NCBI GenBank assembly: GCA_018714445.1
Contig: DVNK01000014.1
Location: 1 to 64,000 of the forward strand
Length of the DNA stretch: 64,000 nt
Reading direction: 5' to 3'
From: Candidatus Fimadaptatus faecigallinarum
GTDB lineage: Bacteria > Bacillota > Clostridia > Christensenellales > Aristaeellaceae
Shown here: positions 8,424 to 16,740 of the stretch, one piece after another
Layout of the letters: each line of letters opens with the position of its first letter
Position numbering within the stretch: the first letter of the stretch is position 1
The notes under the pieces: generated by a model
What the model saw: the letters and a program-made list of their open reading frames with translations, nothing else
The model's database searches: none
Told to the model about the DNA's origin: nothing
Program-made: the position numbers and the translations under genes

Positions 8424-8726
8424 CAAGCGGTATGCGCAAGCCGCTGGAAAGCGCGAAGCGTTGAGTCGCAATGTATGCAGAAAAGCGCGCAAGTCCCAAA
8501 TGCATAAAGGCAAGCGATGCATACAAGCTGTTGGAAAGCGCGAAGTGTTGAGTCGCAATTATGCATAAAAACGCGCAAGTCCCAAACGCATAAAGGCAAG
8601 CGATGCATACAAGCCGTTGGAAAGCTCGAAGCGTTGAGTCGCAATGTATGCAGAAAAGCGCACAAGTCCCAAATGCATAAAGGCAAGCGATGCGTACAAG
8701 CCACTGGCATGCGCGAAACGTTGAGC
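8424..8726 (+). repeat. Tandem array, 86-87-bp unit, about 3.5 copies
   Basis: Equivalent points (CAAGCC/TG) occur at 8437, 8524, 8610 and 8697, a period of 86-87 bases with high identity. Each full unit contains AAGCGTTGAGTCGCAAT, GCGCAAGTCCCAAA and GCATAAAGGCAAGCGATGC. The last has a short inverted repeat (TGCAT...ATGCA). The array fills most of the 529-base gap between the convergent GH43 and GH5 genes. Frames are open on both strands only because the unit is close to a multiple of three. I see no start site that supports a protein. Confidence 0.88.
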
Positions 8727-8813
8727 TGTGTACGGCGCTAAGTGTCAAGACATTGACGCCAAAGCATGGACAATGCATACCGCATGGAACGCGATAAGTC
8801 TAGCAATAAATGA

Positions 8814-8847
8814 GGGCCACCTGCTGAATAGTCACAGCGGGTGGCCC
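8814..8847 (-). terminator. Terminator hairpin between convergent glycoside hydrolase genes
   Basis: A 13-bp stem (GGGCCACCTGCTG with CAGCGGGTGGCCC, one G-T pair) encloses an 8-base loop. On the minus strand it is followed by TCATTTATT, so it best serves the GH5 gene, though it may act on both strands. Confidence 0.65.
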
Positions 8848-8870
8848 GGTTTGCATCGGATAGATGCGCG

Positions 8871-9884
8871 TCAGGCGCGCGTAGAGTCGAGTATTGCTTC
8901 AACGGTCTTGGGCAGATACCACCTCAGCGCGTTGCGGTCAAGCAGTGCAAAGTGTTCGTCGCCGCGGTCGAAGTAACCGTTGTCCCACCACACGCACGGT
9001 ATGCCCAGCGCGCGCGCACGGCTCAGAAATGCTTTTGCCCACTGCGCGTTGTCGGCGTCGTTGCGGGCGCCGTCAGGCAACGGCTTGCTTTCTGCGCCGT
9101 ACTCGGTCAGCATAATCGGCAGGCCCAACGGCAGCGCATGCCTGCGCAGTGTGTCGAATGTGCGCTCTATGGCGGCTTCGACATCGGCGTCAAAGCGGCA
9201 CAGGTTGTGCGCGGGATCGTGCGCGAACGCATACTCGGGCGGGCAGTACGCGTGCAACGACAGCATAAGGTTCGGATCGTCAGGCACGATCAGGCTGTCC
9301 AGGCCGACCTCGGTTATCTGCGCGCCGCAGGTGGTTATCAGCAATCCGCGCTGAGCGTTTCGGCCGCCGGTTGCGCGCACGGCCTCTACGAATGCGCGGT
9401 TGAGCGTGTTTATGCCGCGGCGCGTCGGCGCGTCGCCGCCCAGCCACTCGTCGGGCGCGCCCTGCACCCGCGGCTCGTTCATGCCCTCAAACAGCAGGCG
9501 CTCGTCCATGTCGGCGAAGTACTCGGCTATCTGCCGCCACAGTGCCGTAAAGCGCGGCTCGGCCAGACTGAGCCTGTCGGGCGAAGGGTTGAGCCAGCCG
9601 CACTCATGATGCGTATTTATTATCACGTACATGCCCGCATCCAGCCCCCATTGCGCCACCTCGCGTACCCGCGCCAGCCAGTTCGCGTTGACGCGATATG
9701 CCGGAGCCGCGCCTATGTTTTCGTCCCAGGTGACCGGTATGCGCAGTATGTCGAAGCCTGCATCGGCTATGAACGCTATCATGTCGCGGGTCGTGCGGGG
9801 GTTGCCCCAGCCGGTCTCGCCGCCGGTCGCGTCGAATGTGTTGCCCAGGTTCCAACCAGTGCGCAAGCTGCTTACGTCTATCAT
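8871..9884 (-). CDS. Glycoside hydrolase family 5 (cellulase-like), cytoplasmic
   Basis: A 337-residue (beta/alpha)8 hydrolase. Typical features are TGWNLGNTFDA at the N-terminus, INTHHE near residue 90, the acid/base in FEGMNEPR, HAYCPPEYAF, and the nucleophile in LTEYGAE. There is no signal peptide or carbohydrate-binding module, so it probably cleaves imported beta-glucans or mannans inside the cell. The second ATG (9884) is preferred because the first (9890) touches the GGAGGG binding site. It is transcribed away from the Spo0B-like kinase gene and convergently with the GH43 gene. Confidence 0.85.
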   Translation of the reverse strand: MIDVSSLRTGWNLGNTFDATGGETGWGNPRTTRDMIAFIADAGFDILRIPVTWDENIGAAPAYRVNANWLARVREVAQWGLDAGMYVIINTHHECGWLNPSPDRLSLAEPRFTALWRQIAEYFADMDERLLFEGMNEPRVQGAPDEWLGGDAPTRRGINTLNRAFVEAVRATGGRNAQRGLLITTCGAQITEVGLDSLIVPDDPNLMLSLHAYCPPEYAFAHDPAHNLCRFDADVEAAIERTFDTLRRHALPLGLPIMLTEYGAESKPLPDGARNDADNAQWAKAFLSRARALGIPCVWWDNGYFDRGDEHFALLDRNALRWYLPKTVEAILDSTRA

Positions 9885-9935
9885 GCTCATCCCTCCTGTT
9901 TGCGCGCCTTCAGGGCGCCGCGCTCGTTTGATTAC

Positions 9936-9964
9936 ATTATAGCGCTTTACGTCTCCATAATCAA
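9936..9964 (-). promoter_or_regulatory. Sigma-A promoter of the GH5 gene
   Basis: On the minus strand, TTGATT (9964-9959) and TATAAT (9941-9936) are separated by 17 bases, about 50 bases before the start codon. Confidence 0.7.
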
Positions 9965-10042
9965 TAAATTTTTCGCGATTGGCGGTTTTTTTTGCATCTT
10001 GAGCGCGAAATGTGAATTGCCGGCAAAATCTGAGCGTAGATA

Positions 10043-10071
10043 TTGATTTTGCACAAAAAAGCGATTACAAT
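10043..10071 (+). promoter_or_regulatory. Sigma-A promoter of the Spo0B-like kinase gene
   Basis: TTGATT (10043-10048) and TACAAT (10066-10071) have a 17-base spacer and lie about 25 bases before the start codon. It is divergent from the GH5 promoter. Confidence 0.65.
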
Positions 10072-10095
10072 GCTTATGTGATATGGAGGAGTTAT

Positions 10096-10998
10096 ATGGC
10101 TAAAATACGCGAGCGGATAGTGATACAGAAGGTCGCGCGGCTGTCGATCGTGATAAATGCAGCACAGATACTGCTGATGGTGGGCATAGCGCTGGCGGTG
10201 CTGTTTGGCGACAGCGTTGTGATATCGAGTTATTATGTAAAGGCGATAATTGTGATAGCGGCGTGCGTGGTGGCATGGGGCGCGGCGGTGGACATACGTG
10301 AGGCGCTGATGGCGCGGCGGGCGACAACGCGCGTGGACATGTTGCGCGAGGCAATGGGTCAGCTCGAGAACCTGAACGTGACGCTGCGCGGGCAGCGGCA
10401 CGACTTCATGAACCACTTGCAGGTAGTGTACAGCCTGATGGAACTGGGCGAGTACGGCGAGGCAATGGATTACATAGAGCGCACGTTCGAAGACATACTT
10501 TCGGTATCCAGCGTGATGAAGACGTCCTCGCCGGCGATAAACGCGCTGCTGATGGCCAAGACCAGCGACGCGCGCAACAATGGCATAGATCTGCAACTCA
10601 AGATAAATTCACCCTATGCCGACCTGCCGATGGAGAGCTGGGAGATGTGCCGGGTGCTGGGCAACCTGCTGGACAATGCGATAGACGCTCTCAGCGGCGT
10701 GACAAAGCCGCGCATAGAGGTCGAACTGACCGAGAACCTGCACAGCTACGGCTTTAGGGTGTTCAACAACGGCCCGGCAGTGCGGCCGGAGCATCGAGAC
10801 CTGATATTCCAGACCGGCTTTACGACCAAGTCGACCGGCACCGGTATGGGCCTTGCGATAGTGCGGCAGATAATGCGCGACAACGGCGGCGATGTGGTGC
10901 TGGAGACCGGCGGTGCGGGCACGGCGTTCATAGGCACGCTGCCCAAGCATCCCGCGACCGACGCCGCGCGGCCGGCTGAAGGAGATGGGCAGCAGTGA
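10096..10998 (+). CDS. Sensor histidine kinase with Spo0B/AgrC-type phosphoacceptor, orphan
   Basis: A 300-residue protein. Two membrane helices lie at about 16-38 and 44-62 with almost no extracellular loop. The phosphoacceptor helix GQRHDFMNHLQVV has its His near residue 102. This is the RHDxxNHLQ form seen in Spo0B/CitA/AgrC-type kinases rather than the HisKA form. The ATPase domain shows NLLDNAIDAL, FQTGFTTKSTGTGMGLAIV and GTAFIGTLP. No response regulator gene is adjacent, and the lack of a sensor loop suggests it senses the membrane or a partner. ATG 10096 follows GGAGGAG. The C-terminal tail is short and disordered. Confidence 0.8.
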   Translation: MAKIRERIVIQKVARLSIVINAAQILLMVGIALAVLFGDSVVISSYYVKAIIVIAACVVAWGAAVDIREALMARRATTRVDMLREAMGQLENLNVTLRGQRHDFMNHLQVVYSLMELGEYGEAMDYIERTFEDILSVSSVMKTSSPAINALLMAKTSDARNNGIDLQLKINSPYADLPMESWEMCRVLGNLLDNAIDALSGVTKPRIEVELTENLHSYGFRVFNNGPAVRPEHRDLIFQTGFTTKSTGTGMGLAIVRQIMRDNGGDVVLETGGAGTAFIGTLPKHPATDAARPAEGDGQQ

Positions 10999-11022
10999 CG
11001 CAGGTTTTACGGAGTGATGAGC

Positions 11023-11952
11023 ATGGCGGTTCCGAAAATTTCTCATGTAACAAAGCCTGTCCTGACACTGTTATCGGATGGCGCTGAGCATACGGCCAAA
11101 GAGATAAGGGAATACGTTGCCGGTGTGCTTAATTTGCCGCAATGTGATATAGACGAGCTGCTTCCAAACGGGAGGCAGACGAGATTCAGTAACAGAATAG
11201 GCTGGGCGTGCATGTATTTAAAAAAGGCAGGATTGGCTGAGAATGTAGCGCGCGGTACATTTGTGATTACAGATGAAGGCGCAAACGTCATTCGGCAGAA
11301 TCCGCCGCTTATCGATGAAGCGTTCCTGATGCGGTACGATTCGTTCAGGCAGTTTCTTCGACCGACGACGACAGGCGCAGACGAGGCACAGCCCGGTGAA
11401 AGCACGAATGCGCCCGACCAAATTGACGCTGACGACGACTCCACCCCCGACGACGCGCTCGAATCCGCGCTGGAGCGGATAAACCGCACGCTGATAGACG
11501 ACCTGCTGGCCGAGGTGATGCGCCTGACGCCGATAGCGTTCGAGCGTCTGGTGCTGGATCTGATGGCGCGCATGGGCTACGGCACGTTCGAGAACGCCGC
11601 GACGATGACCGCTGCCACCGGCGACGAGGGCATAGACGGCATAATAATGCAGGACAAGCCGGGCTTTGACCTGATATACGTGCAGGCCAAGCGCTGGGGG
11701 CCGGAGCATATCGTGGGCCGGCCGGAGGTGCAGGCATTCGTGGGCGCAATAGCCGGACGCAGCGGCAAGGGCCTGTTCGTGACCACGTTGCGCTTCACCC
11801 AGCAGGCGGAGGAATACGCGCGCGCACGGCATGTGGTGCTGATGGACGGCGAGCGACTGGCGCGCTGCATGATGGAGTACAACTTTGGCGTGGTCACCCG
11901 GCGCACGCTCGAGGTAAAGGCAATCGACGCGACCATGTTTGAAAATTACTAG
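11023..11952 (+). CDS. Mrr-type restriction endonuclease (winged helix plus Mrr catalytic domain)
   Basis: A 309-residue protein. Residues 1-95 form an Mrr N-terminal winged helix (RFSNRIGWACMYLKKAGL...GTFVITDEG). A low-complexity acidic linker (115-150) follows. Residues 155-300 form the PD-(D/E)XK nuclease core (TPIAFERLVLDLMARMGYG, GDEGIDGII, YVQAKRWG). Such enzymes usually cut foreign or methylated DNA (type IV). The first ~370 bases are AT-richer and use mixed Ile and Leu codons. The rest matches genome composition, so the gene looks like a domain fusion. ATG 11023 sits 8 bases after GGAG. No methyltransferase is adjacent, as expected for type IV. Confidence 0.82.
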   Translation: MAVPKISHVTKPVLTLLSDGAEHTAKEIREYVAGVLNLPQCDIDELLPNGRQTRFSNRIGWACMYLKKAGLAENVARGTFVITDEGANVIRQNPPLIDEAFLMRYDSFRQFLRPTTTGADEAQPGESTNAPDQIDADDDSTPDDALESALERINRTLIDDLLAEVMRLTPIAFERLVLDLMARMGYGTFENAATMTAATGDEGIDGIIMQDKPGFDLIYVQAKRWGPEHIVGRPEVQAFVGAIAGRSGKGLFVTTLRFTQQAEEYARARHVVLMDGERLARCMMEYNFGVVTRRTLEVKAIDATMFENY

Positions 11953-12111
11953 GACTTATAATGACCACGCATGGTTTTCGGCAAATCTGGCGCTATGCCA
12001 TATATGCCAGCACCAGTGTTTTAAACGTTAGCAAAGTCAACAATTCGAAGCCCCGAACTGTATGAGCGATGGACGAATACCCGCATTGACGGCTGTAAGG
12101 AGTGCGACAAT

Positions 12112-13950
12112 ATGATGACCAATGCCGGATTTGACACGATACGCCACGACGTCGACCTGTGCGTGGTTGGCGGGGGACTGGCGGGACTGTGCGCGGCGGT
12201 TGCGGCGGCGCGGCACGGCGCGCGCGTGGCGCTGATGCAGGAACGCCCCATGCTGGGCGGCAACGCGTCCAGTGAGATACGCATGTGGGTGTGCGGCGCA
12301 CACGGCGCCAATAACCTGGAAACCGGCCTGCTCGAGGAGCTGAAGCTCGAGAACATGTACCGCAACCCTGACCGCAACTACTCGATATGGGATGGCGTGA
12401 TGTACGAGCTGGCGCGCAACGAGCCCAACATAGAGCTGCTGATGAACTGCTCGTGCCTGGACTGCGAGATGGACGGCGACGCGGTGCGCAGCGTGCGCGG
12501 CTGGCAGCTGACGACGCAGACGTTCCATGAGGTCACGGCGCGAATATTCGCGGACTGTTCGGGTGACAGCGTGCTGGCGCCGCTGACCGGCGCGGAGTTC
12601 CGGGTGGGCCGCGAGGCGCGCGCCGAGTTCGGCGAGGACATAGCGCCCGAGGTCGCCGACCGCCGCACGATGGGCATGAGCTGCATGTTGCAGGCGCGTG
12701 AGGAGTCGCGTCCGAGCACGTTCATACCGCCCAAGTGGGCGTACAAGTTCACGCGGGCAGACCTTGTGCATCGCGTGCCCGACATGAGCAATCCCAGTGA
12801 GAACTTCTGGTACCTGGAGCTGGGCGGCGACGGCGACTCGATACGCGACACCGAGACGTTGCGCGACGAGCTGCTCAAGACCGCATACGGCATCTGGGAC
12901 TATGTCAAGAACGCCCCCGAAAACCGCGAGCGCAATGCCAATTGGCGGCTGGACTGGATGGGCATACTGCCCGGCAAGCGCGAGAGCCGGCGCTATGTAG
13001 GCGACTATATCATGACCCAGCACGACGTGCGCGCCGAGGGACGGTTTGACGATCTGATAGCATATGGCGGCTGGTCGATGGACGATCACAATCCGCTGGG
13101 CTTCCGCACGCCCGAACTGCCCACGATCTACCATCCTGCGCCGTCGCCTTACGGCATACCGTATCGCTGCCTGTACTCGCGCAATATATCTAATCTGATG
13201 TTTGCAGGGCGCAATATATCGGTCACGCACACCGCGATGAGCTCGACGCGCGTGATGGGCACTTGCGCGCTGCTGGGACAGGCGCTGGGCACGGCGGCGG
13301 CGATAGCGCTGCGCGACGGATTGACCCCGCGCGGCGTATATGAACGCAGAATTGCCGAACTCAAGCAGACGCTGATGGAGGACGACTGCTATCTGCCGTT
13401 CAACCGGCGCGCGGTGCCGGAGTTGACGCTGGGCGCGCGGCTGAGCGTGGATGGCGTGGCGCGCGACGGCGTGACGCCGCCCGAACAGGTCGACGCGGCT
13501 ACCTGCACCCGGCCCGAGTCGTTGCGCAATGGACTGGACAGGCCGATAGGCGCGGATTACAATGGCTGCATGTTTGAGCGCGGCGGCTGGGCGCAGTACG
13601 ACTTTGATGCGCCGACGCGCGTGGGGCGGGTGCGGCTGGTGCTGGACAGCGACCTGAACCGCGAGACCGAGCCTGAGCCGATGCACCGGCTGAACCGCGA
13701 CATGATACACAATCGCCCGCTCAATTGGCCGGACTGCTATGTACCGCGCACTATCACGCGCGCCTATCGCATAGACGGCGTGATGCCCGACGGCAGCTTA
13801 AAGCCGCTGGTCGAGGTAAATGACAACTATCAGCGGCTATGCGTGCACGAACTGGATGATGTCGTGTGCGGACTGAGGCTTACGCTCATTGACACCTGGG
13901 GCCGCGATAAGTGCGGCGTGTTCTCGTTTGATGTGGCGCGCAAAGCCTGA
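12112..13950 (+). CDS. FAD-dependent oxidoreductase (FAD_oxidored/PF12831-like) with C-terminal beta domain
   Basis: A 612-residue flavoprotein. The dinucleotide-binding motif is near the N-terminus, DLCVVGGGLAGLCAAVAAARHG, followed by ERPMLGGNASSEIRMWVCG, a family hallmark. The second FAD contact is FADCSGDSVLAPLTGAEFRVG and the C-terminal FAD motif is FAGRNISVTHTAMSSTRVMGTCALLGQA. Residues after about 450 look like a discoidin-type beta-sandwich. Similar genes are often found with sugar-degradation loci, and here it neighbours GH5/GH43 and a Gfo/Idh/MocA dehydrogenase. The actual substrate is unknown. AAGGAG precedes the ATG. A strong terminator follows. Confidence 0.78.
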   Translation: MMTNAGFDTIRHDVDLCVVGGGLAGLCAAVAAARHGARVALMQERPMLGGNASSEIRMWVCGAHGANNLETGLLEELKLENMYRNPDRNYSIWDGVMYELARNEPNIELLMNCSCLDCEMDGDAVRSVRGWQLTTQTFHEVTARIFADCSGDSVLAPLTGAEFRVGREARAEFGEDIAPEVADRRTMGMSCMLQAREESRPSTFIPPKWAYKFTRADLVHRVPDMSNPSENFWYLELGGDGDSIRDTETLRDELLKTAYGIWDYVKNAPENRERNANWRLDWMGILPGKRESRRYVGDYIMTQHDVRAEGRFDDLIAYGGWSMDDHNPLGFRTPELPTIYHPAPSPYGIPYRCLYSRNISNLMFAGRNISVTHTAMSSTRVMGTCALLGQALGTAAAIALRDGLTPRGVYERRIAELKQTLMEDDCYLPFNRRAVPELTLGARLSVDGVARDGVTPPEQVDAATCTRPESLRNGLDRPIGADYNGCMFERGGWAQYDFDAPTRVGRVRLVLDSDLNRETEPEPMHRLNRDMIHNRPLNWPDCYVPRTITRAYRIDGVMPDGSLKPLVEVNDNYQRLCVHELDDVVCGLRLTLIDTWGRDKCGVFSFDVARKA

Positions 13951-13961
13951 TGTGGCGCAAC

Positions 13962-14000
13962 AAACCGCCGGGCCTGAAGTAAATCAGACCCGGCGGTTTT
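13962..14000 (+). terminator. Rho-independent terminator of the FAD oxidoreductase gene
   Basis: A 16-bp stem with one mismatch (AAACCGCCGGGCCTGA with TCAGACCCGGCGGTTT), a 6-base loop and a short T-run. Its core nearly repeats the hairpin at 14190. Confidence 0.85.
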
Positions 14001-14189
14001 GACAGCTGACAAAGCCATGTACAATAAAACCCATTTAAGGCGCAATCTGGCTGGCGGCTTTTTATGCCGAACGTACTGGCCGATTGCGGTAGATCCTGCC
14101 GACATGTACTTGATTATATGCCGCTTTAGGCGTGTTGGTTGCCGGCTGTACCGATGAACTGCCGCCATTTCCGATTTGTCAATATGATG

Positions 14190-14229
14190 AAGCGCCGGGT
14201 CTGAAGCGAATCAGATCCGGCGCTTTTAT
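14190..14229. terminator. Second terminator hairpin, near copy of the one at 13962
   Basis: A 15-bp stem (AAGCGCCGGGTCTGA with TCAGATCCGGCGCTT), loop AGCGAA, then TTATAT on the plus strand. It lies just beyond the stop of the minus-strand Gfo/Idh gene, so it may act in both directions. The plus-strand tail is the more U-rich one. Confidence 0.75.
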
Positions 14230-14243
14230 ATGCGTTGTGCGGC

Positions 14244-15212
14244 TTAACCGAACTTCACCTCATGACCGGTTGCGTCGGCGATGTAGGCGTTTTCCATCAG
14301 CTCGGTGAGATCGCGCGCGGCCTTTAGGTCGAACGGTATCTCGCGGCCGTAGAGTATGCCCTCGACCCACTGGCGTATTGGCGCGGGGTCATCCTCGGGC
14401 AACTCGGGCGTGAAGAAGTCGTCCTGGCCCTCCAGGCGCACCTTAATCTGCTGATCCTGGCAGATTATCACGCCGCGGGTGCCGTACACCTCGAACATAT
14501 TCGGGTTCATCGGGGCGACCAGGCTGGTTTCGGATATGACAATCGCGCCGTTTGTGAACTCTATCGTGCTGACCGAGTTGTCCTCGACGGCACGATTGGT
14601 TATGTTGTTGAACATCGACTGTATGCGCTTGGGCCGGCCCATCATCCAGCTGGCCAGGTACATGGGATGCGCGCCCAGGTCCATCATCGCGCCGCCGCCG
14701 GTCAGATCGCGATCGTACCAGTAGTCGGGCAGCCAGTCGCGCAGCGAGCCGTCGTGGGCATTGCGCACGCGCAGCACAGTCACCTGGCCCAGCGCGCCGG
14801 TGTCGATCATGTTCTTTATGTACTTATTGCGGCCCCAGCAGCGCTGCGGGAACGATATGCAGAACTTGACGCCGGTCTCATTTATGGCGGCGGCGATTGC
14901 GTCACAGTCTTTGACGGTCAGTGCGAGCACTTTTTCGGTGAATATGTGCTTGCCGGCGCGTGCGGCGGCTATAATGACCTCGGGGTGCATGGCGGTGGGG
15001 CAGTCGACCGCTACGGCGTCGACATCGGGTCTTTGCAGCAGCATGTCCAGATTTGGCTCAAACGCCACGCCCAGTTCCTTGGCCCAGGCTTCGCCACGTT
15101 CGGGCTGTTCGTCCCAGATGCAGGTTACGTGCACGTCGTCCATGTTCATCAGTTCGCGCGCGTATCCGGCCGCGTGCACATGCCATTTGCTCAGCATTGC
15201 CACATTCAGCAT
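14244..15212 (-). CDS. Gfo/Idh/MocA family oxidoreductase
   Basis: A 322-residue NAD(P)-dependent sugar or inositol dehydrogenase-like protein. The N-terminal Rossmann fold is followed by DAVAVDCPTAMHPEVIIAAA and GKHIFTEKVLA, with EKV where EKP is usual. The C-terminal domain has GGGAMMDLGAHPMYLASWM, the conserved D-x-G-x-H motif near the active site. ATG 15212 is chosen because GGAGG lies 9 bases upstream, while the longer frame from 15236 lacks a site. It may act with the neighbouring FAD oxidoreductase and glycosidases, but it is transcribed separately. Substrate unknown. Confidence 0.85.
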   Translation of the reverse strand: MLNVAMLSKWHVHAAGYARELMNMDDVHVTCIWDEQPERGEAWAKELGVAFEPNLDMLLQRPDVDAVAVDCPTAMHPEVIIAAARAGKHIFTEKVLALTVKDCDAIAAAINETGVKFCISFPQRCWGRNKYIKNMIDTGALGQVTVLRVRNAHDGSLRDWLPDYWYDRDLTGGGAMMDLGAHPMYLASWMMGRPKRIQSMFNNITNRAVEDNSVSTIEFTNGAIVISETSLVAPMNPNMFEVYGTRGVIICQDQQIKVRLEGQDDFFTPELPEDDPAPIRQWVEGILYGREIPFDLKAARDLTELMENAYIADATGHEVKFG

Positions 15213-15249
15213 CGCAGTATACCTCCATGGAAGCATTTTTCCTGTCTAT

Positions 15250-15277
15250 ATTATATAGTTTGAGCTGCGCTTGTCAA
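15250..15277 (-). promoter_or_regulatory. Consensus sigma-A promoter of the Gfo/Idh/MocA gene
   Basis: On the minus strand, TTGACA (15277-15272) and TATAAT (15255-15250) are separated by 16 bases. Confidence 0.8.
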
Positions 15278-15424
15278 CAGGGTTTTAAAAATGTTTTTAC
15301 CGGACACCCGGCGCGTGGAAGGCGATTGCCTGAATGCCCAATTGCGTCGCGCATGATGCACGCGGTGGTTTTACGCATGTTTTGCGGTGACCCACACGCG
15401 CTGGCCAAGGTCGGACGCCACAAA

Positions 15425-15735
15425 GGCGGCTTTGGTTGTTACGAGTGGCCTTTGTAGCTGCAAGTGGCTTTGGCTGCTGCAAGCGGCTTTGGCTGCTATG
15501 AGTGGCTTTTGCAGCCACAAGTGACTTTTCAGCTGCAGGGACTTTTGCAACCGCAAGTGGCTTTGGTTGCTGCAAGTAGCTTTGGCTGCTGCAAGTGGCT
15601 TTTGCAGCCGCAAGTAGCTTCGGCTACTGCAAGCGACTTTTGTAACTGCAAGTGGCTTTAGTTGCTACAAGCGGCTTTTGCAACCGCAATCGGCTTTTGC
15701 AGCCGCAAGCGGCACCGGACGCCGCAAGCAAGTTC
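15425..15735. repeat. Minisatellite array, 19-bp unit, about 15 copies
   Basis: Units alternate between two related forms, TTTGGCTGCTGCAAGTGGC and TTTTGCAGCCGCAAGTGGC, with scattered substitutions and one shortened unit near 15527. The 19-base unit is not a multiple of three, so it is not coding. Many units contain TTGC...GCAA inverted repeats. It occupies the middle of the 655-base gap between divergently placed minus-strand genes (Gfo/Idh promoter side and the degV 3' end). Confidence 0.9.
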
Positions 15736-15816
15736 GATCGTCCCCAAGCGGCAAGGCATCTACGGACATGCGGGTTGTTCCCTGGCATCCCAGGCAGCTT
15801 CAGCTGTCCCAAACGG

Positions 15817-15844
15817 CTGCGGCCGCCCAACTGGACGGCCGCAG
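15817..15844 (-). terminator. Possible terminator hairpin of the degV-family gene
   Basis: Perfect 9-bp arms CTGCGGCCG and CGGCCGCAG over a 10-base loop, just beyond the degV stop on the minus strand. The tail (CCGTTTGGG) is a poor U-run, so function is uncertain. Confidence 0.4.
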
Positions 15845-15867
15845 ATATCAGTCACATCGCGATATTA

Positions 15868-16740
15868 TCATATAGAGCGGGGCTTGCCCAGGAAGCACAC
15901 GGCTATCAGACCTGGTCCCGCGTGAACGCCTATCACCGAGCCGACCGGAAGTTTGAGAATATCGTTCACCGGCAGTGCGGCGCGCAGCATCTCCTCGAGC
16001 TGGTCGGCGTCCTCCAGTATGTCCGAGTGCATGATGACGAGCGTCTTGCCGGTCGCGTCGCCGATGTTGTCCTGAACGTATTGCACCAGGCGCCTCAGCG
16101 CGCGCCGGTGGCCCTTGACCTTGTCGCAGGGCACTATCTTTCCTTCGCGGCTTATCACCAGAAATGGCTTTATGCCTAGTATCGTGCCGAAAAACGCCGC
16201 CGAACCCGACACCCGGCCGCCCCGGCGCAGGTGGTTCAGGTCGTCCACTACAAACGCGCCATGCGCGCACAGATAGTTTTCGTTCAACCAGTGCAGCACT
16301 TCATCCATGTCCGCACCGCCGGCACGCATCTCCCATGCGCGCTTGACGAGCAGCCCCTGCGCCATGGAGATCGCCAGCGTATCGAATATCTCAATGCGGC
16401 GGCCCGGATATTTGGCCATAAGCTCTGACGCGGCCGCACGCAGGTTGTCAATCGTCTTGCTCAACTGTGAGGAAAATGATATGAACAGCACGTCGTTGCC
16501 CTCGCGCAGATGCGGTTCCAGGTATTCCAGATACGTGCTCTGGGGCAACTGCGACGTCGTCGCGCTGATTCCCTCCCGCAGCGCCGCGAACAGTTGCCGG
16601 TAGTCGCCGTCCCGCCCCATGTCGGCCAGATGCTCCTTGCCATCCAGCGAGTATGGCATCAGCACCAGCGGCAACTGCCATTCGTCCACCAGCGTATACG
16701 GCAGGTCAGCATGGGAATCGGTCATGATGATATACGGCAT
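15868..16740 (-). CDS. DegV family fatty-acid-binding protein
   Basis: A 290-residue DegV fold protein. The N-terminal IIMTDSHADLPYTLVDEW and PYSLDGKEH, the TSQLPQSTYLEYLEP lipid-entry segment and SFSSQLSKTIDN are characteristic. The central RRGGRVSGSAAFFGTILGIKPFLVISREG and the C-terminal GSVIGVHAGPGLIAVCFLG are both diagnostic. DegV (FakB-type) proteins hold a fatty acid for phosphorylation by FakA in membrane lipid synthesis. No fakA is nearby, so its exact role is not shown here. GGAGGGAGG precedes the ATG. Confidence 0.9.
   Translation of the reverse strand: MPYIIMTDSHADLPYTLVDEWQLPLVLMPYSLDGKEHLADMGRDGDYRQLFAALREGISATTSQLPQSTYLEYLEPHLREGNDVLFISFSSQLSKTIDNLRAAASELMAKYPGRRIEIFDTLAISMAQGLLVKRAWEMRAGGADMDEVLHWLNENYLCAHGAFVVDDLNHLRRGGRVSGSAAFFGTILGIKPFLVISREGKIVPCDKVKGHRRALRRLVQYVQDNIGDATGKTLVIMHSDILEDADQLEEMLRAALPVNDILKLPVGSVIGVHAGPGLIAVCFLGKPRSI

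Noticed and set aside
8365-8778. Long open frames on both strands across the 87-bp array
   Set aside because: They exist because the unit is close to a multiple of three. No ribosome binding site, start or family resemblance, and predicted peptides simply repeat the unit.
15425-15735. CRISPR array
   Set aside because: Units are directly adjacent without unique spacers, they are degenerate, and no cas genes are present.
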